Positions 49,937 to 62,637 are shown, counted from the first letter of the stretch. The stretch is DNA of 64,000 nt from Cercozoa sp. M6MM (GCA_040357565.1 JBDODJ010000038.1), one strand, 5' to 3'. A program made the numbers and translations. The notes: a model not told the origin generated them from the sequence alone.

Positions 49937-51224
49937 TTATGTGAGCGCCTCGATGAGCGAAGCACGCATGTCGTCGACCATGGCCTTGTTGGACATGTCG
50001 CTCAACTGGAAGATGCTCTCGCTGCAAACGCAAACACAGGTGAGAAAAGGCTTCACACCTTTTGATAATGCAGCAAAACTTACATAACGCCGATCTCGTG
50101 CGACGTCGTGTCAGTTCCAACAAAAGCAGCCTGTTTTTATTAAAACACCAATTAGCTATTGAACAAAAGAAAAGGCGAAGAGAAAAAAACTAGGTACCCA
50201 GTCATTGGCCACCATGCCGGCACCAACGACATCGCTACCGCGGTTGACTGTACCGGCCGTCAGTGGCACACACAGCAGGTGTGACAACTCTACCACACAC
50301 ACAAAGTAACAGAGGTAACTTCAAGATAAAGTACAACAGGGTACCCTTCTGCTCAGCGACCGTCGTCTTGCTGTGCAGTAGGCCACCTTGGTTCGTGAGC
50401 GTGGCGAAACTGCCAACGAGCGCGTTGCCTGCGACTGACTGTTTGAAAACCTCGACGCCCAGCACGTCTGCAAAGCCAAACAAACCAAACGCTTGAATTC
50501 ACAGCTAAAGCTAAAACAGAGGAGTGGAAAAATTATCAACGGAGAAAGGTTAAGTAATAAAACAACTGTACCTTCAATGATCTGTTCTGTTTCGGCATCA
50601 ACATCGGGGTGCACAAGAGCAACATGATCGTTGCACTGAGCAAACACAGCCGTGATCCCATAAGTTAGAGCGCGAAAGAATACAAAAATGCTACCACAAT
50701 GATGTTGCCAAGAGCCGACAATCGCTCTTCAATGCGCTGCACTGTCACGTCGTCCGGCTGACGAAAGGAAACAAATCAAAGCTCAATTTCACTCAAAGCT
50801 TAAAGCTTGATATAAACAAAATACCAAAGCATTGCGCAGATGCTGCAGTTCAACGTCAGTTGTGGTCGATGGCACCAGCAAACCGTTCTTGTTGCCCACA
50901 GTGAGACGGCCGATGATTCGCATGCCGCCAATGCTGCAGTGGATCACTGGGATGTCATCGCCCTGAACACACAAACCGATCAAAGCATCCGCGCGGATCG
51001 AAAATTAAGCTAAGAACCTAAAACGTACCAGTTCACTCTCGAAAACAGAGTAAAAGTTCTCCGACGCGCCTGAAAAACACGTCACAAGCAATATTTACGA
51101 GAACACTTCTTCCATATTCCAACATAGTGAACGAAATACCGTTGGCCACAAGGCAGTACTTGTTTGTGAGGTTAACGAAGCACCCGATGTCGTTCGAGTT
51201 CTCGAACTGGCAGCGTGTCGCCAT
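49937..51224 (-). CDS. EIF6: translation initiation factor eIF6
   Basis: eIF6 (TIF6) joins pre-60S ribosomal subunits in the nucleolus and blocks premature 40S joining. About eight short exons cover the whole family: [123 protein letters not shown] and [19 protein letters not shown]. The length (about 245 residues) and start match the family exactly. It is divergent from PPP1R11 across 262 bp. Confidence 0.97.
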
Positions 51225-51486
51225 CTTTGTAGAAAAAGACAGAAAAAACTGTTGAGTCGTCACCACGCCAAAAACAAAGTTTGGCCGGTTTATAACTGTC
51301 TGTTCACGCCGCTGGAAACAACGCGGCCGCGGTAGCGCACGTGACGCCCCTCAAAAAACGTTCTTGTAGCCATATTAAATATTAAAGTGTTTTGCGCGCT
51401 CCGCTAGCACCAGCTGCAACGTTTTTGTCATTTCTACACTGTGTGTGCACGTGGCTGACCTGACTACTGCGCAGCTCGAACCTGGG

Positions 51487-52127
51487 ATGTCCAGATTAAA
51501 CACAGCGTCACAAACAACACATACTGCAGTCGCGATTGCTCCGACCGAATCTGTAGTTTTGCAGGCATCGGCGACCGCAACACAGGAAGAAGTACATCAA
51601 AGCAAAAGACACAAAGGGTGCACTTGCCCATGTGTTTTGTGGGTAGGAAAAGGAAGCTCACCGAGTGCACTGGACGGAGGACACGCTCGACAATGAGCAT
51701 TTGGACCGAAAAAGTTCCAAATGTACATCGTGGTTTTCTCATTGTGACTTTTGGCGGTTTTTGTGCACACTTATTTTTATTAGGTTGCTGCATCTTCCAG
51801 AAACCGCACGAATTCGGCGAAAGTGACACCGAGAGCTCCGCCGACGAAGACTTTGATGATGAGGTAGTGCTGTCCCTCCTCTTGACCAACGTTGATGTGT
51901 ACTGTGCGATGCAGGAATCGCGCGAGAAACACCGCGAAAAACGGCGACAGAAGCGGCGGCAACAACTGCGCGCCCGGCGATTGCGAGCACTTCAAAAACA
52001 ACAGCAACAACAACAGGTAGCTTTGTTTCACTATGCAGTGGCAGCTTTTCATTTTGCGCTGTGAATGTGTGCGATATAGAAGCAGTGTGAGGTGCATGGG
52101 CATTTGCACTCGCATTCTACGTCGTAA
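51487..52127 (+). CDS. PPP1R11: protein phosphatase 1 inhibitor-3
   Basis: Inhibitor-3 (YPI1 in yeast) binds and restrains the PP1 catalytic subunit. Five exons give about 130 residues. After a Thr/Ala-rich head (MSRLNTASQTTHTAVAIAP) comes RVHWTEDTLDNEHLDRKSSK, then CCIFQKPHEFGESDTES. These match the animal [20 protein letters not shown] and CCIYEKPRAFGESSTES almost residue for residue; RVHW is the PP1-docking RVxF-type motif. A basic Gln-rich stretch follows, and the tail QCEVHGHLHSHS recalls GCGHTHCVRGH. The first intron is best read with a GTAC donor at 51590, which restores the frame. Confidence 0.93.
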
Positions 52128-52855
52128 ACGAAGCACTGTCAAGATTTATAACGTCACACTATCCCACGCCAGGAGGTGTTCCGCTGTGTCGGTGTCCGGT
52201 TGACTTAGTTAGCCCGTTAGTTTTTTATTTAACTGTTGGCGCAGTTACGATTTCGGTCATCTACTGTAAATTGTATCGTTGAAACTGCCAACTGAAGCCT
52301 GCGATGATGCATTGTCTTCAAGTTTCACTACGCTAGTTTACAGGCATACTGAATAAACTGACAACGGCAATGGCACTGCGAGTGCAGTAGTAGTAATTTA
52401 AAGCAAGATTTCATAAGTAGCAGAACGTAAGTCTACTAGAGAGAGCCAGTTCTTCTGTTCAAACGCACGACAGGTGCGCACTGGTTTAGTTTTCGTTCGT
52501 TTTGCTTACAGGTTCGAGTCGGTCAGCGCTAGCACTTCATTGAGTTGATTTCAGCGCATTGTTTTAGCGTCCAGCAATCTGCTTCTTTGCTTCGGTTTGT
52601 CCAGACTCGCCGGAAGTAACGCGAAAGCTATGGATAGTTTAGATATTGAAACGCTTTGTATATTCATCTCAATTTACTAAAATACATACACTGTAAATTT
52701 TACTGAAAACTTGGGTTATGCTGATATAGCGTGACGTCCGAGATATGAGGCAAGTAATTTATACCGTTTTTCGAATTGGTCAACTTGGTCCGACTTCAGG
52801 CTGCTCGGAATTCCAAAGAAGCCAATTGGTAATAAACTGTAAACAGTACTGTATT
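52128..52855. other. intergenic, 728 bp, convergent
   Basis: Holds the 3' flanks of PPP1R11 and MLF copy B. No gene, RNA or repeat seen. Confidence 0.4.
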
Positions 52856-53422
52856 TTACCCGGCAACTTGCTCGTGTCTCTGCCATACAGCGGAAGGGTT
52901 CGGACGTTCCTCGATAATGGCGTGTGATTGCTCTCCTCTCTCCTGCGCAAGTGCAATGAAATGGACTGCCTTCTGTGACTATCTGAAAGGGTCTGAGTGG
53001 AAACAACTGCAAAAATGACGTACGCGAAGGCGCCCACGCTTTTCACGGCCCGTGTGATCTTTCTCAGTGCGCTTAGTCTCTCGCGACACAACACCATTTT
53101 CATCTGGAGCCCAGTTTACCTTTCCTGAACTGAGTTCAATTAGCTTACTAGGAGCAGGTACCAGTGTGCATCACAGAGCTAAAGGTGCTCGAGTAAAAGT
53201 AGTTTCCCTTCTCTGCACATATTCAATTCCAGAACAGTATCACACCAAGCTTGCAACTGCACTCGAGTGTATGGACAGTATTCCGGCACGCAGTGCTGTA
53301 CCATCGGGACGACGCGAGAACTCGCGGCTTACGCGTGACGGACGGGAAAAGAAGGGGTCACGTTGCACCAGTTCTCCCGGTCGCTGGAAGAACGGGTCGT
53401 TGTCTAGAAGGCTTTGACTCAT
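52856..53422 (-). CDS. myeloid leukemia factor (MLF) family protein, copy B
   Basis: Four exons give about 125 residues. NDPFFQRPGELVQRDPFF and SRPSRVSREF form the head, with the DPFF motif that also opens animal MLF, here present twice. GNYFYSSTFSSVM, GVVSRETKRTEKDHTG and REKRGRLR follow, then QSHAIIEERPNPSAVWQRHE. This matches copy A (9989-10392) along its whole length. The first two introns are at the same codons and phase as in copy A. A third intron after RGRLR is absent from copy A. It lies on the other strand, 42 kb away. The function is as for copy A: a small adaptor, possibly nuclear or ciliary. Confidence 0.75.
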
Positions 53423-53908
53423 GTAAGTAGCACACTCGATACGTGCAGGAAGTTCCTTTTTGGTCAATTGAAACACAAAGTTGCAGGGCAAGAGAGTTGC
53501 TTTGCAATTTGCGGGCAAACGAGCTTGTTTGATTTGCTGTCAATGGTCAGCGGACGTTCCGCGCGGATTTACTGGATGATTGGTGAAATGCAATACGAGT
53601 CGCTAGGTGATACTTGAGTACAGTACCTCGGCCCAGCAGTCAGCAAAGCTGGACGTTTCTGACCATCCGACCGCGAGGTCCGCGATCGATTAGGACCAGA
53701 CCGTGACGTGTCACTTCGTTTTGCGAACTACTGTACTTAGTTCGTTGGATGCTTAGTTAGCGTAGTATAGGACCGCATTAAACCGAACCTACGCTACGTA
53801 CACGTACGCGTCTCGATTAATGTTTGCACCCGTTTGACGTGACTGGACGTGGGTGCGCATGAATCAAATACCGCGCTTAAACCATGCATTCTCGTGCCTG
53901 CATTCACT
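53423..53908. other. intergenic, 486 bp
   Basis: Upstream of MLF copy B and downstream of the RRM gene. Nothing identified. Confidence 0.4.
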
Positions 53909-55556
53909 TCAAGTGCGCAGAATACGCATTCTCGACCAGTCACAGTGCAATTCGGAGCCTTGCACTTCTTCGCCATTGGCTTTTTCGATCGCTAATGTGT
54001 GATTGCAGGAGTCATTTATATTGAACCGCGCGGATCCAGTCAAGTCAAGAATAATACCTTCAGTAGCATCGCCACGACGCCTGAACGTCACAAACGCGGT
54101 ATGACTCGTTTTGGCGACACGCACACTCACGATACCGCCGAATCTACGAATTTATGCATAGTTTTGCAATTTCTGTCTCCTGGTGAAAGCAGAGTACCCA
54201 GAGAAGAAATCTCGCACGTCGTGCCGTTGCCAGTGTGCAGGAATGTTGCCAACTAAAGAATACAACGAGTTGATTCTCATGCAAGGCAACTAAAGGCACG
54301 AGAGTACCCATGATAGTGCGACGAGCAACGGCAAAAGCATCCGGATCCACTGTATTTCCGAAACATAACAAAAGAGTGAAATTGAAGAAAGCTGCTGAAC
54401 CCGAAAGAAGCTGAGCTTGTTGCGGCCGAACGCTCAAATCACGGTCGTGTACTTGCACCAAATAGGACAATTGCACGGTGGGCATCAGTTGCCTGTCCAG
54501 CAAAGCAAAGTTAGAACACGAAAATCTGAAAAGAAAGAAACGAACTGAAGAGGATTGTCGCTCTTTTCCATTGCGAGAAAATGATTGAATTCCGCACTTT
54601 TGGAGTCCTCCACTTGCTTCGCTGCGTTCTCGACGAGCTGCAACGAAAATTTTAAAGTTGTGTGTTCGCGGGCAATCAAAAACACCTGTCGATTGTACTC
54701 GGCGAGATTGGCAGCACGTTGTGCCAATTGTTCCTCGGTCGGAGGCTCCAGTTTCGGCTTCAAGCTTGCACTAGGCCTATACAAAAACAGGTGAACAAAG
54801 ACTTTGAAATGTGACTTTGTACCTCGGCCTCGGTTTCGGCTGGACACTTTCGACGTACTCAGTCGCGTTCTCAGTCGTTTCGATCTGTTGCGTTGTTGTG
54901 TCCTCACTGCGACCGATTTCTTCAACGTCACTATCTTCCATTTTGCCTTTCGCGTGTTCTTCTATCCTCACTGCTTTGAACCAGCAAATCTCTTGAGAGA
55001 ATATAAAGTTGCAAAGGCAAAGTGAGTACCTTCATCTTCGACAGGCTCAGGTGGCGGCATCGATGGCAGAGGACGCTTCGTTTGCGAACCTGGTCGTTTC
55101 AACTTTCGCTCTACTCGCAACACTCAATGTTTAAGTCAAAAACAAAACATATTGAAAAAAACAAACCTGCGGGTTGCGCTTCTGCGCTCGTTTGATTTTT
55201 CGTGATCTTTCGTCGCTTTGGCAGAGTTTCTTCTGACTTCTGAGTCTCACTCAGCGTGCTTCTGAAGATCTGCGCAGTTTACAGAAACTTAATTTAAGCT
55301 CAAAACACGAACTTTATCGCAGAAAGTGCCTCAGCAGCCAGCGAGTGCGAAATCGTCGGAGCATCTGATCGATCCCGAGCTGCTGCATTGCGCGTTTCGC
55401 GGCGCGCCTGCTTTCGTCGCTCTTCCTGTGCGCAACAAATGAGCAAACACCCGAACTTCGAGAAAGAGACAAACTGACCGTTTTCTGCTTGTGCTGACGC
55501 CGCAACTGCTGCACACGCGCGAGGAAGAACCGCTCCTCGGGCGTCAGTTCCGACAT
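53909..55556 (-). CDS. RRM-type RNA-binding protein, unknown family
   Basis: About eight exons join in phase to about 430 residues. The start MSELTPEERFFLARVQQLRR is helical. A basic and acidic linker follows (ERRKQARRETRNAAARD, KRRKITKNQ, PPPEPVEDE). A helical segment has PPTEEQLAQRAANLAEYNRQ and LVENAAKQVEDSKSAEFN. At the C-terminus VGNIPAHWQRHDVRDFFSGF and GGIVSVRVAKTSHTAFVTF have the RNP2 and RNP1 spacing of an RNA-recognition motif. It ends DWSRMRILRT. Nuclear mRNA processing is a reasonable inference. The 55556 ATG was chosen because it is the first in frame. Confidence 0.6.
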
Positions 55557-55727
55557 TGCCAGTCTTGCACAACGCACGCAACTAAGAAAAGCAGCACAGT
55601 GTTTAAAGTACTAAACCTTCGGCTAGCTCATCTAAACCTTCTGGCGTGACAGAGAATTTGCTGGGGCGTACTTGATAAATTGGGAATATAATAAAAGTTG
55701 TTCCAAAGTTCGATTGAATAAAGAACG

Positions 55728-57327
55728 CTAAGTGCCTGTGGTGGCACCCATGCACAGTACAAGGAATGCGCACACTAGTGGTCGCACGTACAGAGGCCAA
55801 GCGCGCGAGAAGCAGTCAAACCAGAGGTCGGGACCAGCTTGGATGAGGGCAAACAGTATCCTGCGAAGCAAAACAGTAATAGCATGGTGCAAAGTGAAGA
55901 AGCTATACCCTAGCAGCAGTGTGGACACCAAGATGCTGCGGGCACGGTCGTTGAAGTGTCTATCGACAGGAAGCCGACAGGCAAGCGAGAACGCACATGC
56001 GATGGTGAAGCATTTCAACACAACGACACCCGCGAGAATCAGACGTGATTGAGGTCCAGTTGCCAGCAACTCTGTCATTTGCGCAGACGTCACAAACACA
56101 ATTTTTGTGTCGTCTGTTGCAACGACGAAATCTTGCGAAACAAACTTGACAGGCCAAGCCAGAATCGCAAGGTTCAACGCTCCCAACAGCGAGCACTGAG
56201 TGCTTTCAACATGTCACATTAACAGAAGAATTAAAGGCCAAAACGGACCTGCACACGTTCGACAGTGCGATGTGAATTGCACCAGAAGGAATACAACACA
56301 ATGCAGAAGGCGCAAGCCACCAAACTTGTGTTGTTGATGGCGGGGATGAAGCAGTGCACATTGGCGAGCTTGTTGACGAAAGCTGCAGCGGATATTTGAG
56401 TCGTTTCGTCCAGGTTCACGTCGTGAAAGACGCCAAAGCTCACTTCCAACTCGCTCAACTGCAGTTTTAAAAAGTTCAAAGACACTGAACCTAAACAAGT
56501 GTACAATAACGTTGAAATACAAATTCGATGGCAGCGTTCGTCTCGTTGTCGAAGCAGGTCGAAAGTGGTACAAAACTGAGAGCGATCAACACGATCGAAC
56601 AGAGCGCCAGGTAAAGCAAACAAATCTGCACTCGCTTTCGAGCTTGTTCAGGTGTCTGGTGATTGCTGCGAAGCTTTACAGCAAGGTTTCGGACCAGGAA
56701 GCAGTCACCCGACTCGATCGAAGTGAAGTCATCCGAGTCGCTGACCAATCGAAAGCTCGATGAAACTGACACAATGAAACCAAGATTTTTGAGGTACGAT
56801 TCGATCCCGGCCAGTCGCAAAGCATCCTCGGAATGCGTGTGCAACAGTCGCATCTGTGCAAACACGCGAAGTTTGTCAAGAGCCATCGCTCCGATACTGT
56901 CGCGAGAGCGCGACAGATGAGCAAAGTCGCCACGCGGCTCAACTTGCTTCTTTGCTCTTTTCACAGTGATTCGACGTCGCTTTCGACGTTTTTGTTTCTG
57001 AGACTCTAGTTTCTTGCGATCACACTCAAGCTTTTTCTCCAAATCGTCAATGCGATCCTGCAGGCCTCCAATCTGGAGACACCTGCTCTGCCGGAATGCT
57101 TCAACTTCAAGATCATCTGAAGAGGAGCCGCCACTGCCACTCGACAGCGTGCTCAAACTCACGCAGCGAGTACTTCCGTTTGAGTCGGAACTGTGCTCCT
57201 CATTGTCTGAGATGACGAAACGTTCCAAAAGCAGCGTTTCTTCAACTTGTTGGCAGTTCCACCAGAAAGAATCAAATACCATGGAACTGAAAGGTGCTAG
57301 CACGCAAGCGCGTGCTGAAGGTCCCAT
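55728..57327 (-). CDS. polytopic membrane protein with cytosolic coiled coil
   Basis: Three exons or slightly more give about 450 residues. The N-terminal half is soluble: a Ser-rich acidic part (SLSTLSSGSGGSSSDD), a coiled coil (LQDRIDDLEKKLECDRKKLE) and a very basic stretch (KQKRRKRRRITVKRAKK). The C-terminal half has about six membrane spans, for example LLYLALCSIVLIALSFVP, TSLVACAFCIVLYSFW, SLLGALNLAILAWPV, LILAGVVVLKCFTIACAF, LVSTLLLGYSFFTLHHA and LVCAFLVLCMGATTG. No transporter or channel motif seen. I take the ATG at 57327. Family unknown. Divergent from PDH E1-alpha. Confidence 0.6.
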
Positions 57328-57685
57328 GGTACATGCGCCAGTGCACTGTAGGAAGACTACCGAAGAATCATCCTGGAACAGGGGCGGCAAAAGTTCGGCG
57401 CCGTGACGTGCATCTCGCCGCTGATGAAAAGAAAATGCACCCGGGTGATTAAAAGGCACTTAAGCCTACCAGAGCGGCCTAGTGATGCTGTCATTGCAGC
57501 GATCGCAGTCTGCCAGCAATATTCTTTCAAGTAATTACCGGCACTCCATGCAAGCTTGCAAGCAGAACGCTCTCCGCAGACGACAGCACTCCTCGAGGCG
57601 GTCGCATCTCGAGTCTACTTCAGGACAAAGCACAGAACGCTAAGCGTTTTTGCGCGAGACACAGTCCACCACAGCCTTGGAGAGA
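57328..57685. other. intergenic, 358 bp, divergent
   Basis: Promoter space shared by the polytopic membrane protein and PDH E1-alpha. No distinct motif recognised. Confidence 0.4.
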
Positions 57686-59455
57686 ATGCAGAGCGCACTC
57701 ATCAGTCGTGTGGCGCGTCGCTGTGGCGCCGCCTCGGTACACTGCGCACTACCTAGCGCTTAGCAGCCTGGTTGCGGCTGTTTTGAAGCTTGTTTTGCTG
57801 ATCGCTATTTTTGTTTTTGCATTTTGTTTTGCTTTTTTGTGTTTGGTATCTGTTGGTGTCGAAGAGATGTGTGCGTGTCTTGGCAGATGCGCATGGCGTC
57901 GTCGACAGCGCAGTTCGAGATGACGGAGGCTCTGGGCCACAAGATGCCGGAGCAGTTCATGCCGCCGTCGGTAAGTCAGTGAATCCAACCTGCAGAAGGA
58001 GAGGATAGTTGTGTGCCTGGCAATGTGCAGACGACGTCGGCCACGCGCGAGGAGCTGCTGCAGTACTACAAGGACATGTTCCGCGTGCGCCGCATGGAGC
58101 TCGCGTGCGACGCACTGTACAAGCAGAAGGCGATCCGTGGTTTCTGCCACCTGTACGACGGTCAGGAGGTACTTGTGTGTTGACTTGATTGAGTGCTTGT
58201 TAAGGATGCATTTGTTGCCAGGCTGTTGTGGTCGGTATGGAGGCTGCTTTGAAGCCGGAGGATCACGTGATCACGGCGTACCGCTGCCACGGCAACCAGC
58301 TGCTGCGTGCCGAAGGTGACAGCATGCGTGCCATCATGGCCGAGATGCTTGGCAAGGAGGGCGGATCCTCGGGTGGCAAGGTACACTGCTCCTACTCTTT
58401 CTTGTTGCTTGTGTTTACTTTGAGTCTATGTAGGGCGGCAGCATGCATCTGTACCTGCCGTCGCAGCGATTCTACGGCGGTAACGGCATTGTCGGCGCGC
58501 AGATCGCGGTCGGTGCTGGTGTCGCGTACGCCAACAAGTACCACAACCGCGACGAAGTGTGCGTCGCTCTTATGGGTGACGGCGCTGCCAACCAGGGTAC
58601 TCCCTTTACCCCTTTACCCCTACCCTTACCTCCTACCCTTACCCCTATCTTACCCCTCCCCTCTTAGGCCAGGTGTTTGAGTCGCTCAACATGGCGGCCC
58701 TGTGGAAGCTGCCGGCCATCTTCGTGGTCGAGAACAACAAGGTATACGAAGCAACAGGCTTGTTGTGTGTACTTCCAAAGGAGGCACTGAGCTGAAAGGA
58801 GGTACTGCTGTAGTACGCCATGGGCACGTCGATCAACCGCGGCACTGCGTCCGGCGAGTTCTACAAGCGCGGCGACTACGTAACGCACTGTGACTGCAGT
58901 GTGAGGTCACTGGGTCACACTCATGTTTGTGACAGGTGCCGGGCATCCGCGTGGACGGTCTGGACGCTCTGGCCGTGCGCGAAGGCTTCCGCGCGGCTCG
59001 CGAGTACGCGCTGAAGGAGGGCCCGATCATGGTGGAGGTGATGACCTACCGCTACCACGGCCACTCGATGAGTGACCCCGGCATCTCCTACCGCACGCGT
59101 GATGTACGTTCCCGGCCCTTCCGTGCCTTCTAGTATATTTACCCCCCCCCCCCCCCTTATTGGACAGGAGGTCGAGGACGTGCGCAAGACGAAGGACTGT
59201 ATCGCCAAGGTGAAGGCGCAGCTGCTGGACAACGGACTGGCCACGCAGGACGAGCTCAAGCAGATCGAGAAGGAGGCCAAGGCCGAGGTCAAGGACGCCG
59301 TCGACTACGCCAAGTCGCAGCCGCTGCCTGCCGACAAGGAGGTCTTCACCGACGTCTACGTCGAGAACCTTGAGCCGTTCACGCGCGGCCCCGACCTCTC
59401 GCAGTCCATCGGCCACTACGACGGTCTTGTCGTGCCCACCACGCCGCCGCAGTAG
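57686..59455 (+). CDS. PDHA1: pyruvate dehydrogenase E1 component subunit alpha, mitochondrial
   Basis: E1-alpha with E1-beta decarboxylates pyruvate using thiamine diphosphate, in the mitochondrial matrix. About nine exons give about 390 residues. Exon 1 encodes [17 protein letters not shown], a typical presequence. Core motifs: [81 protein letters not shown], the ThDP/Mg motif [32 protein letters not shown], and the phosphorylation loop [11 protein letters not shown] with both regulatory serines. Introns at 57737-57886 and 57971-58030, among others; one contains a CCCTTAC-rich tract and one a C homopolymer. Confidence 0.97.
58598..58663. repeat. TTACCCC/CCCTTACC-rich tract in PDH intron
   Basis: About ten irregular units of CCCTTACC, TTTACCCC and CTACCC. 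It resembles a degenerate telomere-like repeat but is interstitial and intronic. Confidence 0.7.
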
Positions 59456-59964
59456 ACGTTAGACGGTTTGGTTTTACTCCGATGTTACGGCATAGCGTTT
59501 CTCAACCAGTCAAATTGTCATCTGACTACTCGCCAGCGCGGACTAGTATGGTTTATGGCGTGCGCCAACCATGAAGTCGACTTCGGTGTCCGGGGAACGT
59601 CAACAGGTAAGCTGTGTGGTCCTATGCGGGCGGTAGACATGGCCATGCTCTTGTGACCCACGCCGACAACAGCTTTCTGTAGCTCACACACTTTGCAGTG
59701 CTTTGGGCTGTTTTTAATTGCCATCAACAGAGTAGTCGTCTTCAATACCTTAGCTACTGGTTTCCATACCGTATCAAGCAAACTGAAACCCAAGCAAACT
59801 AAAACTACGCTAGCTCAGCACCCGGCAGTGTACGAATGATTGCGGTTTTTACAACTTGTCGCAACGATTGTCACGGTGCCGAGCGCACGAACACAACACA
59901 CAAACACACACAGGACCGCCCGCACTTGGCAACTTTAACGCTAAAACGAAACAGCAGCCCGGCA
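59456..59964. other. intergenic, 509 bp, convergent
   Basis: Between the 3' ends of PDH E1-alpha and the RGS gene. CA-rich near 59890-59910. No gene seen. Confidence 0.4.
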
Positions 59965-61939
59965 CTACCGCTTCTTGCGCGGAGTCGAGGCACCCTGGGG
60001 ACATCAATAGAGTATTAAAGGTGTTGTAAGGGGACTACAACGCACCTGGAACAAGCCCGAGGTCTCCTCGAGTAGCGCGTCGTAGTTATTGTTCTCCAGG
60101 CGCGGTGTGAACGACTTCACACTCGACAGTCGAATTAGCGGATCGTTGCCATCGTCCGTCTTGGCTCTGCATGTTATTATATAAATAAACAAATAAATAA
60201 ATAAATAAATAAATAAATACATACACGTACATATATATATACATAGTACAGTAGTTAAAGTACCGCACGTCAACCGAGAGGTCGAGCAGCGAATTCGCCG
60301 ACGACGAGCGCGACACGGTGGCCGAAGAGGCAACCGAAGATGACGTCTCATCGTCTCTCCTGCTGCGTCGCGGATTGATGAGTCGCATCAGTGTCTGCTC
60401 GGCGTGCGCGTCATTCGACGCCTGTGCCGACTGGGTTGATGACACTCCCTGCACGCTGCTCATGCGTGCCGTCGGATCTACGATGCGTGCACCCGCCACT
60501 TCGGGCACCATGGGCGATGCTACACAACGGCATCAGTCGACTATACCTTAGAACAAAAATGCAAGAGAGCGAGCGTACTATTATTACTCGCTCTGTTGCG
60601 AAAGAACGGGAGTCGCTTGCGCAGACTGATCGTATCAAATGCGGTCGAACTGCGCCGATGCCTACCGGTGCGACCACTTTTTTTGTTTGGACTAACAGGC
60701 GTGCTCGCTGCGCCAATGTCGGTCTGCGAACTGTGCAACAGACATATTTTGGCACTTAAAACGTGGTAGACGTTAAAAGCTACCCCGCTGTCGTTGCGGC
60801 ACTACCGGCACTGCTGTTGGACTGTGTGCTCACCACCGAAAAGGCACTGCTGGTACGACGTGTTTGCCGTCGTCTGCAGAGGGTCAGAAAGTAAATATTC
60901 AAAACCCAAGGTGAAGACGAAAGAGTGTACACGCGGAAACTCGTCGGATTCGTGAGTCGCTCCAGCGAATCGGCTTCGTTTTTGCGTTCATCTTCGTGGT
61001 GCTCCTTGCCGCCGAGACCCGATACGCCGTCCAAGAGGTCGAAAAGCGAGTGTTTGCTCTATTATCACATCGGAAATAAGCAGACAACAAAAAACTAAAG
61101 AAATCAACGCACTTCTTCAGCAAGTTTCGCGCGTCGTTTCAGGAGCTTTTTGTACATGCGCTTTTGCTTTCGTGGCTCCAATACTGCCACAAGAAAGTTT
61201 CGACACACACTCGAGCCAAGGAGAAAAAGGCACCATTGCGAAATTCCGGTGACCGGAGAAACTTGGGCAGACTGTCGAGAGCCATGAGATGTGCCACACC
61301 GGCTACAAAAGCGTGCACACATACAAGAAACAACAAACCGAACAGGCAAAGCACGTACCCAAGGCTTCGGAAAACAAATCGTGGTTCGTTTGGAACGACA
61401 GCGACGCCGTGCCCAAACGGATGTCGTTGATTACTTGAGCAGACAGATTCACAGGCTGTGGCGCATCTGCCGCCATCTGAATTCATTTCCGTAAACAGAG
61501 TAGCAAAGGAACTCGTTGAAGATAAGTTTACATAGCGTGCGATAATGCTTTCGGCCTTTTGCTTTGGTGTGAGACGTGTTTCACTCGACTGTAATGACCG
61601 CTTGCACAGCAGCATGTACTCGAGAATGTCTCGGCCTACTTGAACAAACTCAATACTCCCCACGAGGCAAAGCACAACACAGCGAAATTACAGCAATCGA
61701 GATTCTCGGTGCAAAACACGCGGTTGAGGAACACATCGAATGCCTCAAAGAGCTCCGGGTCCAGAAAAATTTGCTTCAATGAGATGTGCTTGTCGTTCGG
61801 CAGAACATACCAGCCTACGTAAACCGACATTCGTGGAATGCCACAACTTTCAACTGAAATCGCTAAAGAAACTGCTTGCTACGGTACCCAGCTCTGTGAT
61901 CGGAGCCGCGCGTGCAGACTGCTCCATCTGTCCATTCAT
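59965..61939 (-). CDS. RGS-domain protein (regulator of G-protein signalling)
   Basis: RGS proteins speed GTP hydrolysis by G-alpha. About eleven exons give about 450 residues. The RGS domain spans the first 170 residues: ISLKQIFLDPELFEAFDVFL, FCTENLDC, ETRLTPKQKAESIIARY, DAPQPVNLSAQVINDI, DLFSEAL and HLMALDSLPKFLRSPEF. These match the canonical helices (FLxxxxSEENLxFW ... DAPxxVNL ... F..A...I..LM..DS.PRFL.S). A basic helix follows (RKQKRMYKKLLKRRAKLAEE), then a long Ser/Thr-rich tail likely open to phosphorylation, ending GASTPRKKR. The start MNGQMEQSARAAP at 61939 joins through a GTAC intron to the domain. G-alpha at 10965-12434 is a natural partner. Confidence 0.85.
60181..60245. repeat. 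(AAAT)n/(TA)n tract in RGS intron
   Basis: About nine AAAT units then TA dinucleotides. Confidence 0.9.
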
Positions 61940-62637
61940 GCATACAACATAAGCGGTCACGCAGGCTCACTGAAGAAAGGTGATTCTATTCTCGTTTTTC
62001 CCAAATGGTCAAAAGAACAATTAAAAATGCGCAACCATCTCAGCTCTAGGAACGCCCAAAGAGTTGCTGTAAAAATTGCAACGCACAAAATTCACAGAAA
62101 CGGCGTTCGGTGTGCATTTCAGCACCAAAAAAACGCAAACAACCAACCACTCAGAGATCAGCTCGACAAGACCGATCGTTCTCGTGTCTCCGTGCTCAGC
62201 ACGTACACTCTAGCGTCGAATTCCAGTGCTCCGTGCCCAGCACGTACACTCTAGCAAGCCTATAGCCACGCAACGCCTCGGATGTCTCGAGACTGATTGA
62301 CAGTCGATCACAAACCGAACCGTTCCTGCTCCGACGACGCCTACGACGCCCCTAAAGGCAAGGAGCCAAATGCACGTGAGCTGACTTGCACGCGCCCTCG
62401 GAGAAGCCTCTCGAATCGATAGAGCAAAGCGAGCGAAAGTGAGCTCCGGACGACCACACGACAATTTTTGGTTAAGTGAGCGCCACAAGGGATCGACGCA
62501 AATGCAGGCACTTTCCGCCCCAGCTGTCCGCCCCAGTGCTGTGTGCTTTGCGTTGAAGAGTGCACTGTAACCACCGCGCGACACGATGAGCTTTGTATTG
62601 CAAAAAAACACCTCTCTCGATGTGTTATGGGGAAACA
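61940..62637. other. intergenic, 698 bp, divergent
   Basis: Promoter space of the RGS and cofilin genes. Contains a 27-bp direct repeat (62188-62214 and 62229-62255). An ATG at 62586 could extend cofilin only through a 22-nt intron, so it was not used. Confidence 0.45.
62188..62255. repeat. 27-bp direct repeat, two copies
   Basis: Two copies starting CTCCGTGC and ending CACGTACACTCTAGC, one mismatch, 14 bp apart. Confidence 0.85.

Noticed and set aside
58598-58663. Interstitial telomere
   Set aside because: The units are irregular and inside a PDH intron between intact exons.
62586-62637. Earlier cofilin start MSFVLQKNTSLD
   Set aside because: It would need a 22-nt intron; MQAKCQIADDV at 62638 is a normal family N-terminus.
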